From Treponema_I sp045616125 (lineage in GTDB: Bacteria; Spirochaetota; Spirochaetia; Treponematales; Treponemataceae), in assembly GCA_045616125.1 (NCBI GenBank), contig JAZLGC010000003.1:1-64000 (forward strand): DNA of 64,000 nucleotides, in the 5' to 3' direction. A program made the translations under genes and the position numbers. Below are positions 49,406 to 58,947 of the stretch, piece after piece. The notes under the pieces are model-generated. The model worked only from the letters and a program-made list of their open reading frames with translations. It did not search any database and was not told the origin of the DNA. The stretch's first letter is position 1. The number at the start of each line of letters is the position of its first letter.

Positions 49406-50893
49406 ATGAATGTAACAAAAAAACGTAATTTGTTTTCCATACTGCTGATGTACTTTCTGCTTTCTTCAGTGATTCATGCTCAATCTGCTGCACCGGTTTC
49501 TTTTACGTATACCGGTGAAGACGATACGTATATTCTGGTGGAACGTTCCAATCTGCGACGCTATGATAACGGCCGGTATTCTGGTGTCATGAATCGTGAA
49601 GTGCGTTCCTATGTGTATCCAGTTGATCCTCCGGCAGACTGTGCATCCAGTTTTAAATCTGATAAATGGTTCAGCGGTAATTTTATGGTGTATGAAGGTA
49701 CCCGGACTGCCGGCAGTTCCAGTACTGGTCTCGATGCCATGATGCCGTCCACGTTTCATATTAATGCTTCAGGAAAACTGACTGTTGTTCCAGCTATTGT
49801 TACCGGCACTTTGGGACCGGGGCGCGGTGCAAAAGCTTACGATACCGGATTTCCCAGTTACCGCAGTTTTCCCTCGTTTCCTCAACAGCCGGTGCAGCCC
49901 GGTCAATGCTGGACGGCAGCCGCTGAACGAAGCGTCGATCCGTTAAATCATGGCATATTTACTCGTCTTGCCGTGCAGGTTCAGTATACCTATGTAGATG
50001 ATCAGGTGTATAAAGGCATACCCTGTCGGCATCTGACAGCCAAATGGGCTACCCGTTATGGAGATGGAACTTTGGCTCATGACTATGATGGTGATCCGAA
50101 TCTTTTGAAGGCCACCGGTACTCATACTGCTGACATCATGGTAAGTATTGAAACTGGTGCTGCAGTCGTTATCAGTGATCTGCTGGATGAAACCTTTGTA
50201 TATAAAGATGGCAGTCAGGTGCAGTTCAAAGGAACTACGCTGCTCTTTACAGAATATCCGCCTGCAGTAGAGCGTGATGTGGTACTCCGTGCCCTGAACC
50301 GCATTGCAAAAGTTGATGAATCTATCGGTAACTCAGATCTGTATGGGGCCGCAGATCAGGCTCTCAGGACAACTGACCAGAGCCAACACAGGACCACTGA
50401 GCCTGTCGAAGTGTCCTCTCTTACTGATTCACGTCCCCGCATAACGGTACCCGGTGCCCGGGGGGCAGGTAGTACAGTTGCATCGTCGTCAGCTGCTTCA
50501 GCTGTATCTTCAGCGTCAGAAAGCAATATGATTGTAGAAGAAACTACTGCCGGCCTGCGGTTAAGTATCCGGAATCTGCAGTTTGCCCCGGATAGTGACC
50601 AGCTGCTTGCCGGAGAGAAAACCCGCCTTGATCAGATTGCGGAAGCTTTGAAAGAATGCGGTATCGGACAGTTTCTGGTGGAAGGACACTCTGCGGCCAC
50701 CGGTAACCCTACAGGTGAAAAAAATCTGTCCATTGCCCGTGCCAGGAAAATCGTTGATGAGTTAACACGGCGGGGAATCGGAGCTGACCGGTTTCTGTAT
50801 ATCGGGTATGGTTCGGACCGGCCGGTGGCAGATAATGCTACCAGTGAAGGTAAGGCTCAGAATCGCCGTGTAGAGATAACGATTCTTGAATGA
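49406..50893 (+). CDS. OmpA-family secreted protein
   Basis: A 495-residue protein with signal peptide (about 1-25, ending VIHAQS). A beta-rich N-terminal domain (about 30-310) has no recognised family. A Ser/Ala-rich linker (about 345-375) follows, then a C-terminal OmpA-type peptidoglycan-binding domain (about 390-495). The OmpA core is visible in NLQFAPDSDQLLAG, FLVEGHSAATG and IARARKIVDELTRRGI, ending AQNRRVEITILE. The linker region contains a palindromic repeat inserted in frame (50391-50416). It probably anchors an envelope function to peptidoglycan. Confidence 0.85.
   Translation: MNVTKKRNLFSILLMYFLLSSVIHAQSAAPVSFTYTGEDDTYILVERSNLRRYDNGRYSGVMNREVRSYVYPVDPPADCASSFKSDKWFSGNFMVYEGTRTAGSSSTGLDAMMPSTFHINASGKLTVVPAIVTGTLGPGRGAKAYDTGFPSYRSFPSFPQQPVQPGQCWTAAAERSVDPLNHGIFTRLAVQVQYTYVDDQVYKGIPCRHLTAKWATRYGDGTLAHDYDGDPNLLKATGTHTADIMVSIETGAAVVISDLLDETFVYKDGSQVQFKGTTLLFTEYPPAVERDVVLRALNRIAKVDESIGNSDLYGAADQALRTTDQSQHRTTEPVEVSSLTDSRPRITVPGARGAGSTVASSSAASAVSSASESNMIVEETTAGLRLSIRNLQFAPDSDQLLAGEKTRLDQIAEALKECGIGQFLVEGHSAATGNPTGEKNLSIARARKIVDELTRRGIGADRFLYIGYGSDRPVADNATSEGKAQNRRVEITILE
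50391..50416. repeat. Palindromic repeat inside the OmpA-like gene
   Basis: CACTGAGCCTGTCGAAGTG (50395-50413), flanked by complementary GGAC/GTCC bases, forms a hairpin. The same kind of sequence is known as a dispersed palindrome in several bacterial groups. Here it is translated as TTEPVEVSS, unlike its neighbours, and lies just before the linker. Confidence 0.5.
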
Positions 50894-50990
50894 TGATATC
50901 AGGTATAATGTGTAAAACGGTACACCAATCTACCGGTATCTGACATAATTACATTCATCTGTTGCATCTTTTTTTCCGATAGTAAACCGT

Positions 50991-51833
50991 ATGTGTATCC
51001 ATTCTGCTTTTTTCAGAAAAAACTGTCTGGCTTTCTGCAGTCTTATTCTGACTGCCTCCACCGTATTTGCCGATGGACTTTCCCTTACTTCAGGCATCTA
51101 TGATAACACACATCAACTTATTGTCATTTCAGACTCACTTCCTTCTCAAAAAATATGGAAAACGTTCAATACGTTCTGGTATGACGGTCCCCATTCATTT
51201 CCGTCGACGGCCGCTGTTTCCTCACCTGTAGCGCAGATTGGCAATGATCTGTTCCTTGATTTCTGTATCCGGTATGGCAATGGAGACTCTGTATCCGGCG
51301 TGTGGCTGCCTGGTGGAAACTGCCGCCAGCTGACCATAACCGAAGGTTCCGATATTCCTGCACGGAAAACCCGTCTTTCAGGCTGGTATATTTCTGAGAA
51401 GGGAGCCGTATGGCAGATACCTTTCTGGCAGGTGGATGCAGATTATAATCCGGGAGAAACCGCTTCTTTCACTTATGAAGATGATGGCAGAACTGTTACC
51501 GTACTGGTCCAGAAAATGGTACAGGTTGGGGGGCTGGTGTATACCTGTGCAACCGGACGCAGTACAGTGATTAGAAATCCACAGGCTGTTGAACCTGGTA
51601 TCCTGGAAAAGGCACTCCTTTCTTCAGATGCTCAGGTACTGTCTTTTTCAGAACCGGTTTATTCACTGCTTACCAGTGACAGCAGTCAGCTGGATGCAAT
51701 TATTACTGCACGAAATACGGAAATACATCCACCACGTTTTCTGTGGATATCACCCCGGGAGCCGGCAATTTACTCTGTTATTGAACAGATGCCTCCTCAT
51801 ATTACGCCGGATTTGGATCATCCTCTGAACTAA
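50991..51833 (+). CDS. Secreted protein of unknown function
   Basis: A 280-residue product with a signal peptide (about 1-28, ending SLILTASTVFADG). The mature part is beta-rich, with Trp and Tyr clusters such as FNTFWYDGPHSFPSTAA and CRQLTITEGSD. No catalytic motif or family is recognised. It lies after the OmpA-like gene and before the motility genes. Two other open frames in this region are shadows of it. Confidence 0.6.
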   Translation: MCIHSAFFRKNCLAFCSLILTASTVFADGLSLTSGIYDNTHQLIVISDSLPSQKIWKTFNTFWYDGPHSFPSTAAVSSPVAQIGNDLFLDFCIRYGNGDSVSGVWLPGGNCRQLTITEGSDIPARKTRLSGWYISEKGAVWQIPFWQVDADYNPGETASFTYEDDGRTVTVLVQKMVQVGGLVYTCATGRSTVIRNPQAVEPGILEKALLSSDAQVLSFSEPVYSLLTSDSSQLDAIITARNTEIHPPRFLWISPREPAIYSVIEQMPPHITPDLDHPLN

Positions 51834-51920
51834 TATTCAGTTTATGAGCAAAAAATTACCCCAGTTTACCGTTTTAATGAAAAAACAGACTTTTTTGGTT
51901 TTTGGTGGCACAATAGAAGT

Positions 51921-52271
51921 ATGAGCTTACAGGAATTTTATGCAGTAATTGGCGGTGATTATGATTCAACGCTCAAAATACTGAAAACCGATGAACGTAT
52001 CTTGAAGTTTGTCAAACTGAGTGCAGGTGATGATACATTTTCAAATTGCCAGGCTATGCTTGAACAAGGTAATATTCCTGAAGCTTTTCGTGCATCCCAC
52101 TCGTTAAAAGGGGTATGCATGAATCTGGGGTATTCCCGTCTTGCAACAAGTGCCAGTGCTCTTACTGAAAATATCCGGGATGGCCTGCTGAAAGATAATA
52201 CCATGGACTTGTTTGAAGTGGTAAAAACAGATTATCTTCAACTGATGGAAGCCATAAAGGAACTTGTGTAA
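51921..52271 (+). CDS. Histidine phosphotransfer (HPt) domain protein
   Basis: A 116-residue helical protein with the HPt phosphoacceptor in FRASHSLKGVCMNLGYSRLA (His about residue 60). The helical bundle is complete, with no attached kinase or receiver domain. It would relay phosphate between a hybrid kinase and a response regulator. Its place six bases before flbD hints at a motility or chemotaxis role, which is inference. Confidence 0.88.
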   Translation: MSLQEFYAVIGGDYDSTLKILKTDERILKFVKLSAGDDTFSNCQAMLEQGNIPEAFRASHSLKGVCMNLGYSRLATSASALTENIRDGLLKDNTMDLFEVVKTDYLQLMEAIKELV

Positions 52272-52276
52272 AAAAA

Positions 52277-52474
52277 ATGATCCAGGTAACAAGACTGAAT
52301 AATACCCAGGTGTGGGTAAATCCCCACCAGATTGAATTTATTGAAAAGAACCCCGATGTTACACTTGTCATGCTCTCAGGAAAATCACTGATTATTCGTG
52401 AGTCTGCAGAAGAAGTAATCGAACGTATTGTAGAGTACCGCAAAAAAATCGGGGCTTTTAAGAACGAACTGTAA
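52277..52474 (+). CDS. flbD: FlbD-family flagellar protein
   Basis: A 65-residue protein with the spirochaete/FlbD pattern MIQVTRLNNTQVWVNPHQIE and IERIVEYRKKIGAF. It is short, without a helix-turn-helix, and distinct from the Caulobacter regulator of the same name. Such genes precede motA in treponemes. Its function is not established. It starts 5 bp after the HPt stop codon. Confidence 0.88.
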   Translation: MIQVTRLNNTQVWVNPHQIEFIEKNPDVTLVMLSGKSLIIRESAEEVIERIVEYRKKIGAFKNEL

Positions 52475-52521
52475 AATCTGCCGCTGATTCCCACTACTCC
52501 TCATATTTCTTGTAAAAATCA

Positions 52522-52548
52522 TTAAGACTTTTCCCCAGATTCCGATAC
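52522..52548 (+). promoter_or_regulatory. Possible sigma-28-type flagellar promoter
   Basis: TTAAGACT, an 11-bp spacer, then TCCGATAC matches the sigma-28 pattern TAAAGTTT-N11-GCCGATAA in several positions. It lies 69 bp before motA and could start a motA-led transcript inside the operon. Confidence 0.45.
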
Positions 52549-52617
52549 AGAAGTTAAGGTGTATTCCCTTTGTGGGCGTGCACTGTTGTACTGAACTTCT
52601 TTTGGGAGGATTCCTCT

Positions 52618-53400
52618 ATGGATATAGCAACCATAATTGGTATCGTTGGTGGTGCTGCCATGATGCTTATGTCAGCAATGACATCTGGTACACCACTGAG
52701 CGCAATTTTCGACTTACCGTCTGTTTTCATGACTGTAGGTGGTTCTTACTTTGCACTGTGGATTTGTGCACCTATGAAAAAGGCGCTGGGTCTGTTCGGT
52801 GTAATCGGTAAAACATTCAAGATTCCAAACTATGGTGAGCAGGCAATTGTTCAGAACATGGTTGCTCTTTCTGAAAAAGCACGCCGTGAAGGTATTCTTG
52901 CCCTGGAAGAAGGTCTTGAAGATCTTGATGATCCGTTCATGAAAAGCGGATTGCGTCTGGTAGTAGACGGTACTGACGGTAACGTTATCCGGGATATCAT
53001 GAATAACGAGCTGAACCAGATGGAAGCCCGTCACTTTGAATGGATCAACATTGTTAACCAATGGGCAGGTTTTGCGCCGGGTTTTGGTATGATGGGTACC
53101 GTATTAGGTCTGATTGGTATGCTTCAGAACCTGGAAGATAAATCTTCTCTTGGTCCTAACATGGCAGTTGCACTGATTACAACACTGTATGGATCTATGC
53201 TTGCCAACTGGCTGTTTTCTCCTTTTGCACAGAAGCTGACTATGCAGCATAACAATGAAGCAAAAGTTAAGGAAATGGTAATTGAAGGTGTTCTTTCAAT
53301 CCAGTCTGGTGATAACCCCCGTATTCTGGCAATGAAACTGCTGACGTACCTTGATCCGGTTACCCGTAAGGCAATTGAAGCAGACGTTCTGAAGGACTAA
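52618..53400 (+). CDS. motA: Flagellar motor stator protein MotA
   Basis: A 260-residue membrane protein with four predicted helices. The region FEWINIVNQWAGFAPGFGMM includes the third helix, and the charged cytoplasmic loop is RREGILALEEGLEDLDDPFM. Together with MotB it forms the ion channel that powers rotation. ATG 52618 is chosen because it follows GGGAGG and starts the first hydrophobic helix; the frame is open 16 codons upstream. Confidence 0.95.
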   Translation: MDIATIIGIVGGAAMMLMSAMTSGTPLSAIFDLPSVFMTVGGSYFALWICAPMKKALGLFGVIGKTFKIPNYGEQAIVQNMVALSEKARREGILALEEGLEDLDDPFMKSGLRLVVDGTDGNVIRDIMNNELNQMEARHFEWINIVNQWAGFAPGFGMMGTVLGLIGMLQNLEDKSSLGPNMAVALITTLYGSMLANWLFSPFAQKLTMQHNNEAKVKEMVIEGVLSIQSGDNPRILAMKLLTYLDPVTRKAIEADVLKD

Positions 53401-53407
53401 GGACTAT

Positions 53408-54133
53408 ATGGCAAAGGAACCTGAGAAACCCAGTACCGCGTGGCAGGGTACTTACGGTGACATGATTACCCTGATGCTCTGCTTCTTCGTAATGTTGTAT
53501 AACCCTACAGAAGTTGATGAAGTACAGCTGCAGGCCATGACCGCTTCCATTCAGGGCGATCCTACATCCGGAGGTCAGTCCCTGTCATCCGGCCGCATGG
53601 CTGATCTTGGTAATACCATCAGCAGTCTGCCTGCCATGGATAAAGGTAAATCCCTGGGTCTTGCTGCAAAACGCGCTGTTTCGCTGTTTGCTCCTGATGT
53701 AAAGAGCAATAAAATAACTCTTTCTTCAGATGAACGCGGTGTTGTCATTACCCTGGCATCAGACAGCTTCTTTAAACGGGGTAGTGCCTACCTGAATATC
53801 GAAAGCGTACGTGATACACTGCAGACTCTGGCACAGTTTCTGTCTTCTGCAGAACTTATGTACGATCAGGATGGTAATGTGCGCAAGTTCCGTATTGAGG
53901 GACATACCGATTCATCCGATGAATATAAGGGTGAGTATCAGAGTAACTGGGAACTTTCAACGGCGCGTGCAACAAACGTACTGCATTATCTGGCAGATTA
54001 CGGTGTTGATGAATCACGTTTCAGTGTGGCGGGGTATGCAGATACTCAGCCCAAGTTCAGTGACAGGACTGAAGAAGGCCGGGCGTATAACCGGCGTGTA
54101 GATATAATAATTCTAGACGAGGCACATTTTTGA
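53408..54133 (+). CDS. motB: Flagellar motor stator protein MotB
   Basis: A 241-residue protein with a short N-terminal tail and one membrane helix (TYGDMITLMLCFFVMLYN). The Asp in GDMITL is the ion-binding residue of MotB. A C-terminal OmpA-like peptidoglycan-binding domain follows (about 115-235; RIEGHTDSSDE and YNRRVDIIILDEAHF). It is 7 bp after motA. It anchors the stator to peptidoglycan. Confidence 0.95.
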   Translation: MAKEPEKPSTAWQGTYGDMITLMLCFFVMLYNPTEVDEVQLQAMTASIQGDPTSGGQSLSSGRMADLGNTISSLPAMDKGKSLGLAAKRAVSLFAPDVKSNKITLSSDERGVVITLASDSFFKRGSAYLNIESVRDTLQTLAQFLSSAELMYDQDGNVRKFRIEGHTDSSDEYKGEYQSNWELSTARATNVLHYLADYGVDESRFSVAGYADTQPKFSDRTEEGRAYNRRVDIIILDEAHF

Positions 54134-54255
54134 TGGTATACTTTCAGATGGGTGGATTATTAAAAAGATAAACTCCCCATCAGTATATCCTCATAACTCG
54201 TCGATCAGTTTGTGTGCAGTCTGCTGACTGTGCCAACCAAAAAGGAAGGTTACAT

Positions 54256-54813
54256 ATGGCCGATGATGATGAATTTGGAATGGATGGTGGCGGTGAAGAC
54301 GCAGGTGCAGCTGCTGGTAAAAAAGGTGGTATTGGCGGAATTCTGCCAGCTATCCTGAAATGGGCTGCAATTGCGATTGGTGCAATCGTTCTGATTGTGA
54401 CCGTTGTTATCATTACCATGAATATTATGAATAAAAACGGAAGCGGTACTGCCAATGTGGTTCCGATTTCGTCTGAATATACCTCAAAACGCGAAGAACT
54501 TGACTGGTATCAGTCTATTGGTGCTATTTCAACTACTACCAATGATACCCCAAAGGCAAACGTCAGTGTTGAAGTAGTTCTTGGATATAAAACAGAAGAT
54601 AAAGCTGCTTCTGCTGAAATTACCAAACGCCAGATTGAGATTAAGGACTTCCTCCGCCGTTATTTCGCACGCAAATCAAAGAATGAGCTTCGTGTAGACG
54701 ATGAGGAAAAACTGCAGATGGAAATCCGTAATGCCATCAATGATGACATTCTGACGAAATCAAAAATCAGGGATGTTAAATTTCTGCAGCTTACGGTAAT
54801 TGATTATAATTAA
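54256..54813 (+). CDS. fliL: Flagellar basal body protein FliL
   Basis: A 185-residue single-pass protein. An acidic, Gly-rich N-terminus (ADDDEFGMDGGGEDAGAAAG) precedes one membrane helix (about 35-60, ILPAILKWAAIAIGAIVLIV), then the FliL periplasmic domain. FliL sits near the stator and affects its function. ATG 54256 follows AGGAAGG; the frame is open further upstream. Confidence 0.92.
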   Translation: MADDDEFGMDGGGEDAGAAAGKKGGIGGILPAILKWAAIAIGAIVLIVTVVIITMNIMNKNGSGTANVVPISSEYTSKREELDWYQSIGAISTTTNDTPKANVSVEVVLGYKTEDKAASAEITKRQIEIKDFLRRYFARKSKNELRVDDEEKLQMEIRNAINDDILTKSKIRDVKFLQLTVIDYN

Positions 54814-54869
54814 TACGTGCAGATATACGGCTAGATTACGATATAAGGCTAAGTTAAAGGCTTGAAAAT

Positions 54870-55907
54870 ATGAACGAAGTACTTTCGCAGGATGAAATTG
54901 ACCAGCTTCTCATGACTATTGCTTCCGGTGATTCGGAAAGCGAAACATTTACGCCGGTTAATGATACCCGTAAAATTAAGATTTACGACTTCAAACGTCC
55001 TGACAAATTCTCAAAAGAACAGATTCGTACCGTTCAGGTAATGCATGAAACATTTGCACGTCTGACTACTACCACCCTGTCTGCTCAGCTTCGTTCTATG
55101 GTACACGTTCACGTAGCATCAGTAGACCAGCTGACATACGAAGAGTTCATCCGTTCAATTCCAACACCTACTACCCTTGCGGTAATCAATATGGACCCAT
55201 TGAAAGGTAATGCCATTCTGGAAATTGATCCGGCCATTACTTTCTCAATGATTGACCGTCTGTTCGGTGGTCCCGGACAGGGAACTAAGGTATCACGTGA
55301 ATTAACTGATATTGAACAGTCTGTAATCGAAGGTATTATCGTTCGTATTCTTGCCAATATGCGAGAAGCATGGACCCAGGTAATCGACCTGCGGCCACGC
55401 CTTGGAACCATCGAAACAAACCCACAGTTTGCACAGATTGTTCCACCATCGGAAATGGTTGTTCTGGTAACACTTGAAACAACCATTGGTGAGGAAGAAG
55501 GTATGATGAACTTCTGTATACCATACATCACCATTGAGCCGATTATTTCAAAACTGTCATCACAGTTCTGGTTTTCTTCCGTACGCCGCAATTCGACTAC
55601 CCAGTATCTTAATGTAATCAAAGAGAAACTTTCTTCCGTAGATATGGATGTAATTGCAGAAGTTGGAACCATAAACCTGCCGATTCGTGATGTTGTAAAT
55701 CTTAAAGTAGGCGACGTTGTGAGCCTTTCCAATGTGCGGGTAGGGGATCCTTTAACTTTGAGCATTGGTGATCAGAAAAAATTCTACTGTCAGCCAGGTG
55801 TTGTAGGTAAACGGATGGCTGTACAGATTGTCAGTAAGATTGTTCCTGAAGGCGAAAATGAAGATTTCGAGGAATTATCAGTAGAAGGAGATGAGTCATA
55901 TGAGTGA
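54870..55907 (+). CDS. fliM: Flagellar switch protein FliM
   Basis: A 345-residue switch protein. The N-terminal CheY-P-binding motif is LSQDEIDQLL (about 4-13). A CheC-like middle domain follows (about 45-235; FGGPGQGTKVSRELTDIEQS), then the C-terminal SpoA domain (about 255-330; INLPIRDVVNLKVGDVVSL). It sits 56 bp after fliL and overlaps fliY by eight bases. Confidence 0.96.
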   Translation: MNEVLSQDEIDQLLMTIASGDSESETFTPVNDTRKIKIYDFKRPDKFSKEQIRTVQVMHETFARLTTTTLSAQLRSMVHVHVASVDQLTYEEFIRSIPTPTTLAVINMDPLKGNAILEIDPAITFSMIDRLFGGPGQGTKVSRELTDIEQSVIEGIIVRILANMREAWTQVIDLRPRLGTIETNPQFAQIVPPSEMVVLVTLETTIGEEEGMMNFCIPYITIEPIISKLSSQFWFSSVRRNSTTQYLNVIKEKLSSVDMDVIAEVGTINLPIRDVVNLKVGDVVSLSNVRVGDPLTLSIGDQKKFYCQPGVVGKRMAVQIVSKIVPEGENEDFEELSVEGDESYE

Positions 55908-57156
55908 TGGTGCTATTTCACAGGACGAAATTGATGCATTGCTGTCTGGTGTAGACATGGGCGGCCTTGGAGGTGCAGTCGGTGGAATGTCCTCTTCAGC
56001 AAATTCAGCTCCTGCATTTGATATTCCAACCCTGCAGAACTTTATTAATGATCAGACCGGTACTTTAAAAAACAGTTTGAATACTATGACTGGTGCTGAA
56101 TTTGATGTTGGCTCTGCAACGGTAGAAAACGTTACCCGCGATGATGTACTGAAAAAAGTACCGGAAATGGTTGTTTCAGTTGTAGCTGACTATAATACTG
56201 CCCTGATTGGTGACCATCTGTTTGTTATGGCACCTGAATTTGCGCAGAAATTAACCGCACTTATCAATAAAGAAGATAACCCTGAGCTTTCTGATATGGC
56301 TTTGTCAATTGCCGGTGAAGTTGTTTCACAGCATGCTGGCAGCGAAGTTACTGCATTGTGTGCCGGCGGCCGTTTTGGAGGACTTTCATTTAATCCTGCA
56401 GAATCTGTTCATGTTCCAAAAGCCATGGTTCGGTTCCCTGCCGGTAGCTTTGCAATGGCAACATACCCGGTAAGTGTAGATGGTCAGGCATATTCTCTGT
56501 GGGAAATTTTCAGTGGCGATGTAGCCGGAAATATTACCAAAGCTTTAGGTGGAGGCTCTTCATCAAGTGATGCTGGCATCGGCGGCCTTTCTGCATCTGA
56601 GATGCAGTCTATGACCAGTATGTCCATGGGAAATATGAATCCGATGGGTGGAGCCTCTATGGGCGCATCAATGGGTGGTAACCCTATGGGTGGTGCCATG
56701 GGTATGGGGGCAATGGGAATGGGCATGGGCCAGATGGGCGGTGCTATGGGTATGGGTGGCATGCCTATGGGTATGGGCCAGATGGGCGGTGCCATGGGTA
56801 TGGGTGGCATGCCTATGGGAACAATGCCTCAGCAGATTCCTAATGTACAGCAGCTGCAGTACCCAAGCCTTACTCCAACTCAGGGAGGTGAAGGTAACGG
56901 TAATATCGGTCTTATCATGGACGTTTTCATGGAAATGACCGTAGAACTGGGACGTACCAAGAAACCTATCAAGGAAATCCTTGGAATGGGGGAAGGTACC
57001 ATTATTGAGCTTGAAAAACTGGCTGGTGAGCCTGTAGATATTCTGGTAAATCACAAGCCTATTGCTTGTGGTGAGGTTGTAGTTATTGACGAAAACTTCG
57101 GTGTTCGTGTAACGAAGATTCTTTCACCAATGGAGCGCGTGGCAGATTTACACTAA
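55900..57156 (+). CDS. fliY: Flagellar switch protein FliY/FliN with Met-Gly-rich insert
   Basis: The 418 residues combine an N-terminal EIDALL motif, a CheC-like domain (about 50-205), and a C-terminal SpoA domain (about 335-415; GRTKKPIKEILGMGEGTIIE and GEVVVIDENFGVRV). Between them is a low-complexity stretch (about 240-310) with repeated MGG and MGMG units, for example MGQMGGAMGMGGMPMGMG. ATG 55900 is preferred over 55891, as AAGGAG would touch the earlier one. It may dephosphorylate CheY-P like Bacillus FliY, but the catalytic E-x2-N residues are not checked. Confidence 0.92.
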   Translation: MSDGAISQDEIDALLSGVDMGGLGGAVGGMSSSANSAPAFDIPTLQNFINDQTGTLKNSLNTMTGAEFDVGSATVENVTRDDVLKKVPEMVVSVVADYNTALIGDHLFVMAPEFAQKLTALINKEDNPELSDMALSIAGEVVSQHAGSEVTALCAGGRFGGLSFNPAESVHVPKAMVRFPAGSFAMATYPVSVDGQAYSLWEIFSGDVAGNITKALGGGSSSSDAGIGGLSASEMQSMTSMSMGNMNPMGGASMGASMGGNPMGGAMGMGAMGMGMGQMGGAMGMGGMPMGMGQMGGAMGMGGMPMGTMPQQIPNVQQLQYPSLTPTQGGEGNGNIGLIMDVFMEMTVELGRTKKPIKEILGMGEGTIIELEKLAGEPVDILVNHKPIACGEVVVIDENFGVRVTKILSPMERVADLH

Positions 57157-57178
57157 TCCTTAATGGGTGGGGGATTAA

Positions 57179-57817
57179 TTGTTCAAATCTAATTTTTTCT
57201 CAAAACGCATGACAGCCGTGCTGATACTAGTATGTACAGCAGGGCTGTATCTATTTGCACAGGATGCAGGTTCCTCTAACGCTGGTGATACAGCAGCATC
57301 GCTCCGTGCAGCAGAAGAAAACATTCTTCTTAACTTTGATACTGATACCGGTTCTTCAGCCAGCAGTTCTTCCTCCTCTTCTACAACAAGTACATTCTGG
57401 CTTTTTGTCCGCATGATTGTTGTTCTGGCTATTGTAATCGGCATTATTTATCTTATTGTCTGGCTTTTGAAGAAAAGTATGGACCCTGGTATTCAGGAAG
57501 ACGAGTATCTCAAAAAAACTGCAAGCCTTACTCTGGCTCCTGGCAAATCCGTTCAGGTTATCACTCTGGGTGATCAGGCATGGGTTCTGGGTGTTTCAGA
57601 AGAGAATGTGTCTCTTATCAGCGAAATTCATGACAAAGAACTGATTGATGCCATGAATATTCATGCTGAACCGAATAACAGCAAAAAACCGCTTGATTTT
57701 GCCAGTATGCTTGCAAACCTGAGCGGCTCAAAGAAACGACCGTCTTTTTCCAATTCTGAAGACTTTATCCGGAACCGGCGCAATTCATTTACAGACCGTA
57801 ATGGGGATAACAAGTGA
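57179..57817 (+). CDS. fliO: Flagellar biosynthesis protein FliO
   Basis: A 212-residue type III export protein with an N-terminal signal-like helix, a Ser-rich linker (TGSSASSSSSSS), and a second helix (about 77-100, LFVRMIVVLAIVIGIIYLIV). The cytoplasmic end carries the FliO pattern KKTASLTLAPGKSVQVITLG. It starts with TTG at 57179 after GGGGG; an ATG lies ten codons in. It overlaps fliP by 4 nt. Confidence 0.85.
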   Translation: MFKSNFFSKRMTAVLILVCTAGLYLFAQDAGSSNAGDTAASLRAAEENILLNFDTDTGSSASSSSSSSTTSTFWLFVRMIVVLAIVIGIIYLIVWLLKKSMDPGIQEDEYLKKTASLTLAPGKSVQVITLGDQAWVLGVSEENVSLISEIHDKELIDAMNIHAEPNNSKKPLDFASMLANLSGSKKRPSFSNSEDFIRNRRNSFTDRNGDNK

Positions 57818-58647
57818 AAAAGTTATTATCTGTCTTGTTTCTGTCACTGCTTTTTATCACTGAAAGTGTATTTCCGGTATTTGCCCAAAGTGCATCCAAT
57901 CTTGATTTTCCTGCCATGTCCACACCTGGCGTTACAACCATGAGTTCTACCATCAGTGGTGTTGATATTCCTGTCATTGATCTTGCTATCCGTCAGCCGG
58001 AAAGCAACACGGAAGTTGCCTTTTCCATTCAGCTGCTGCTTCTGGTTACCATACTGAGCCTTGCACCCAGTATCCTTATTCTGGTAACCTGCTTTCTGCG
58101 GTTCAGTATTGTCCTTGATTTCATCAAGCGTGCCCTTTCGCTGCAGCAGGTTCCCCCGACAGCTGTTCTCAACGGCATCGCTTTTTTCATGACGCTGTTC
58201 ATCATGTTTCCTACTTTCAGCAGCATGTACAACAACGCTTTCAGACCGCTATCTAATGGTGAAATCGGCCTGGAAGATGCCTATTACAATGCAGAAGCTC
58301 CAATCCGGGAATTCATGTACAACCAGATGCGGGATGATACTTCATATATTGCAACGTTCATGGCTATGGGTAAATTGGAACGTCCCAATACTTTGGCTGA
58401 TGTTCCTACCTATATTCTTATTCCGGCGTATATCCTTCATGAACTGACTATCGCTTTTAAGATAGGTATTCTGCTGTATATTCCCTTTATTATCATTGAT
58501 ATGGTTGTTGCATCAGTCCTTATGTCCATGGGTATGATTATGCTGCCCCCGGTGCAGATTTCAATGCCATTCAAACTGATGCTGTTTGTTCTTGTTGACG
58601 GCTGGGGTCTTTTAACAACGCAGCTGTTTAATTCGGTTCTCAGGTGA
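57814..58647 (+). CDS. fliP: Flagellar export protein FliP
   Basis: A 277-residue core component of the export gate. It has a cleavable-type N-terminal signal and four hydrophobic helices, with the FliP signatures FLRFSIVLDFIKRALSLQQV (about 90-109) and ILHELTIAFKIGILLYIPF near the C-terminus. The start is a GTG overlapping the fliO stop, so translation is coupled. Confidence 0.96.
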   Translation: MKKLLSVLFLSLLFITESVFPVFAQSASNLDFPAMSTPGVTTMSSTISGVDIPVIDLAIRQPESNTEVAFSIQLLLLVTILSLAPSILILVTCFLRFSIVLDFIKRALSLQQVPPTAVLNGIAFFMTLFIMFPTFSSMYNNAFRPLSNGEIGLEDAYYNAEAPIREFMYNQMRDDTSYIATFMAMGKLERPNTLADVPTYILIPAYILHELTIAFKIGILLYIPFIIIDMVVASVLMSMGMIMLPPVQISMPFKLMLFVLVDGWGLLTTQLFNSVLR

Positions 58648-58666
58648 ATAAGGGAGGATTGTACTG

Positions 58667-58936
58667 ATGGATACCGTTCAGATTGTTTCCCTTATGAGGG
58701 AAGGCATTATGCTGGTTCTGATTCTTACGGCACCAGTATTGGGAGCTTCCCTTATTGTCGGTCTTATCATAGCAATTTTTCAGGCTACTACTTCAATTCA
58801 GGAGCAGACGCTGACCTTTGTTCCAAAACTTATTGCTATTCTTGGCATGCTTGCTCTGTTGGGTGGCTGGATGTTCACCCGTATGGAAACATACACCAGG
58901 GCGTTGATGGAAACAATTTCCCGCATTTCAGGGTAA
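58667..58936 (+). CDS. fliQ: Flagellar export protein FliQ
   Basis: An 89-residue protein with two membrane helices and the FliQ pattern GLIIAIFQATTSIQEQTLTF in the loop and second half. It is the small gate subunit associated with FliP and FliR. It is 19 bp after fliP, with GGGAGG upstream. Confidence 0.96.
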   Translation: MDTVQIVSLMREGIMLVLILTAPVLGASLIVGLIIAIFQATTSIQEQTLTFVPKLIAILGMLALLGGWMFTRMETYTRALMETISRISG

Positions 58937-58947
58937 GTTAACCGGCT

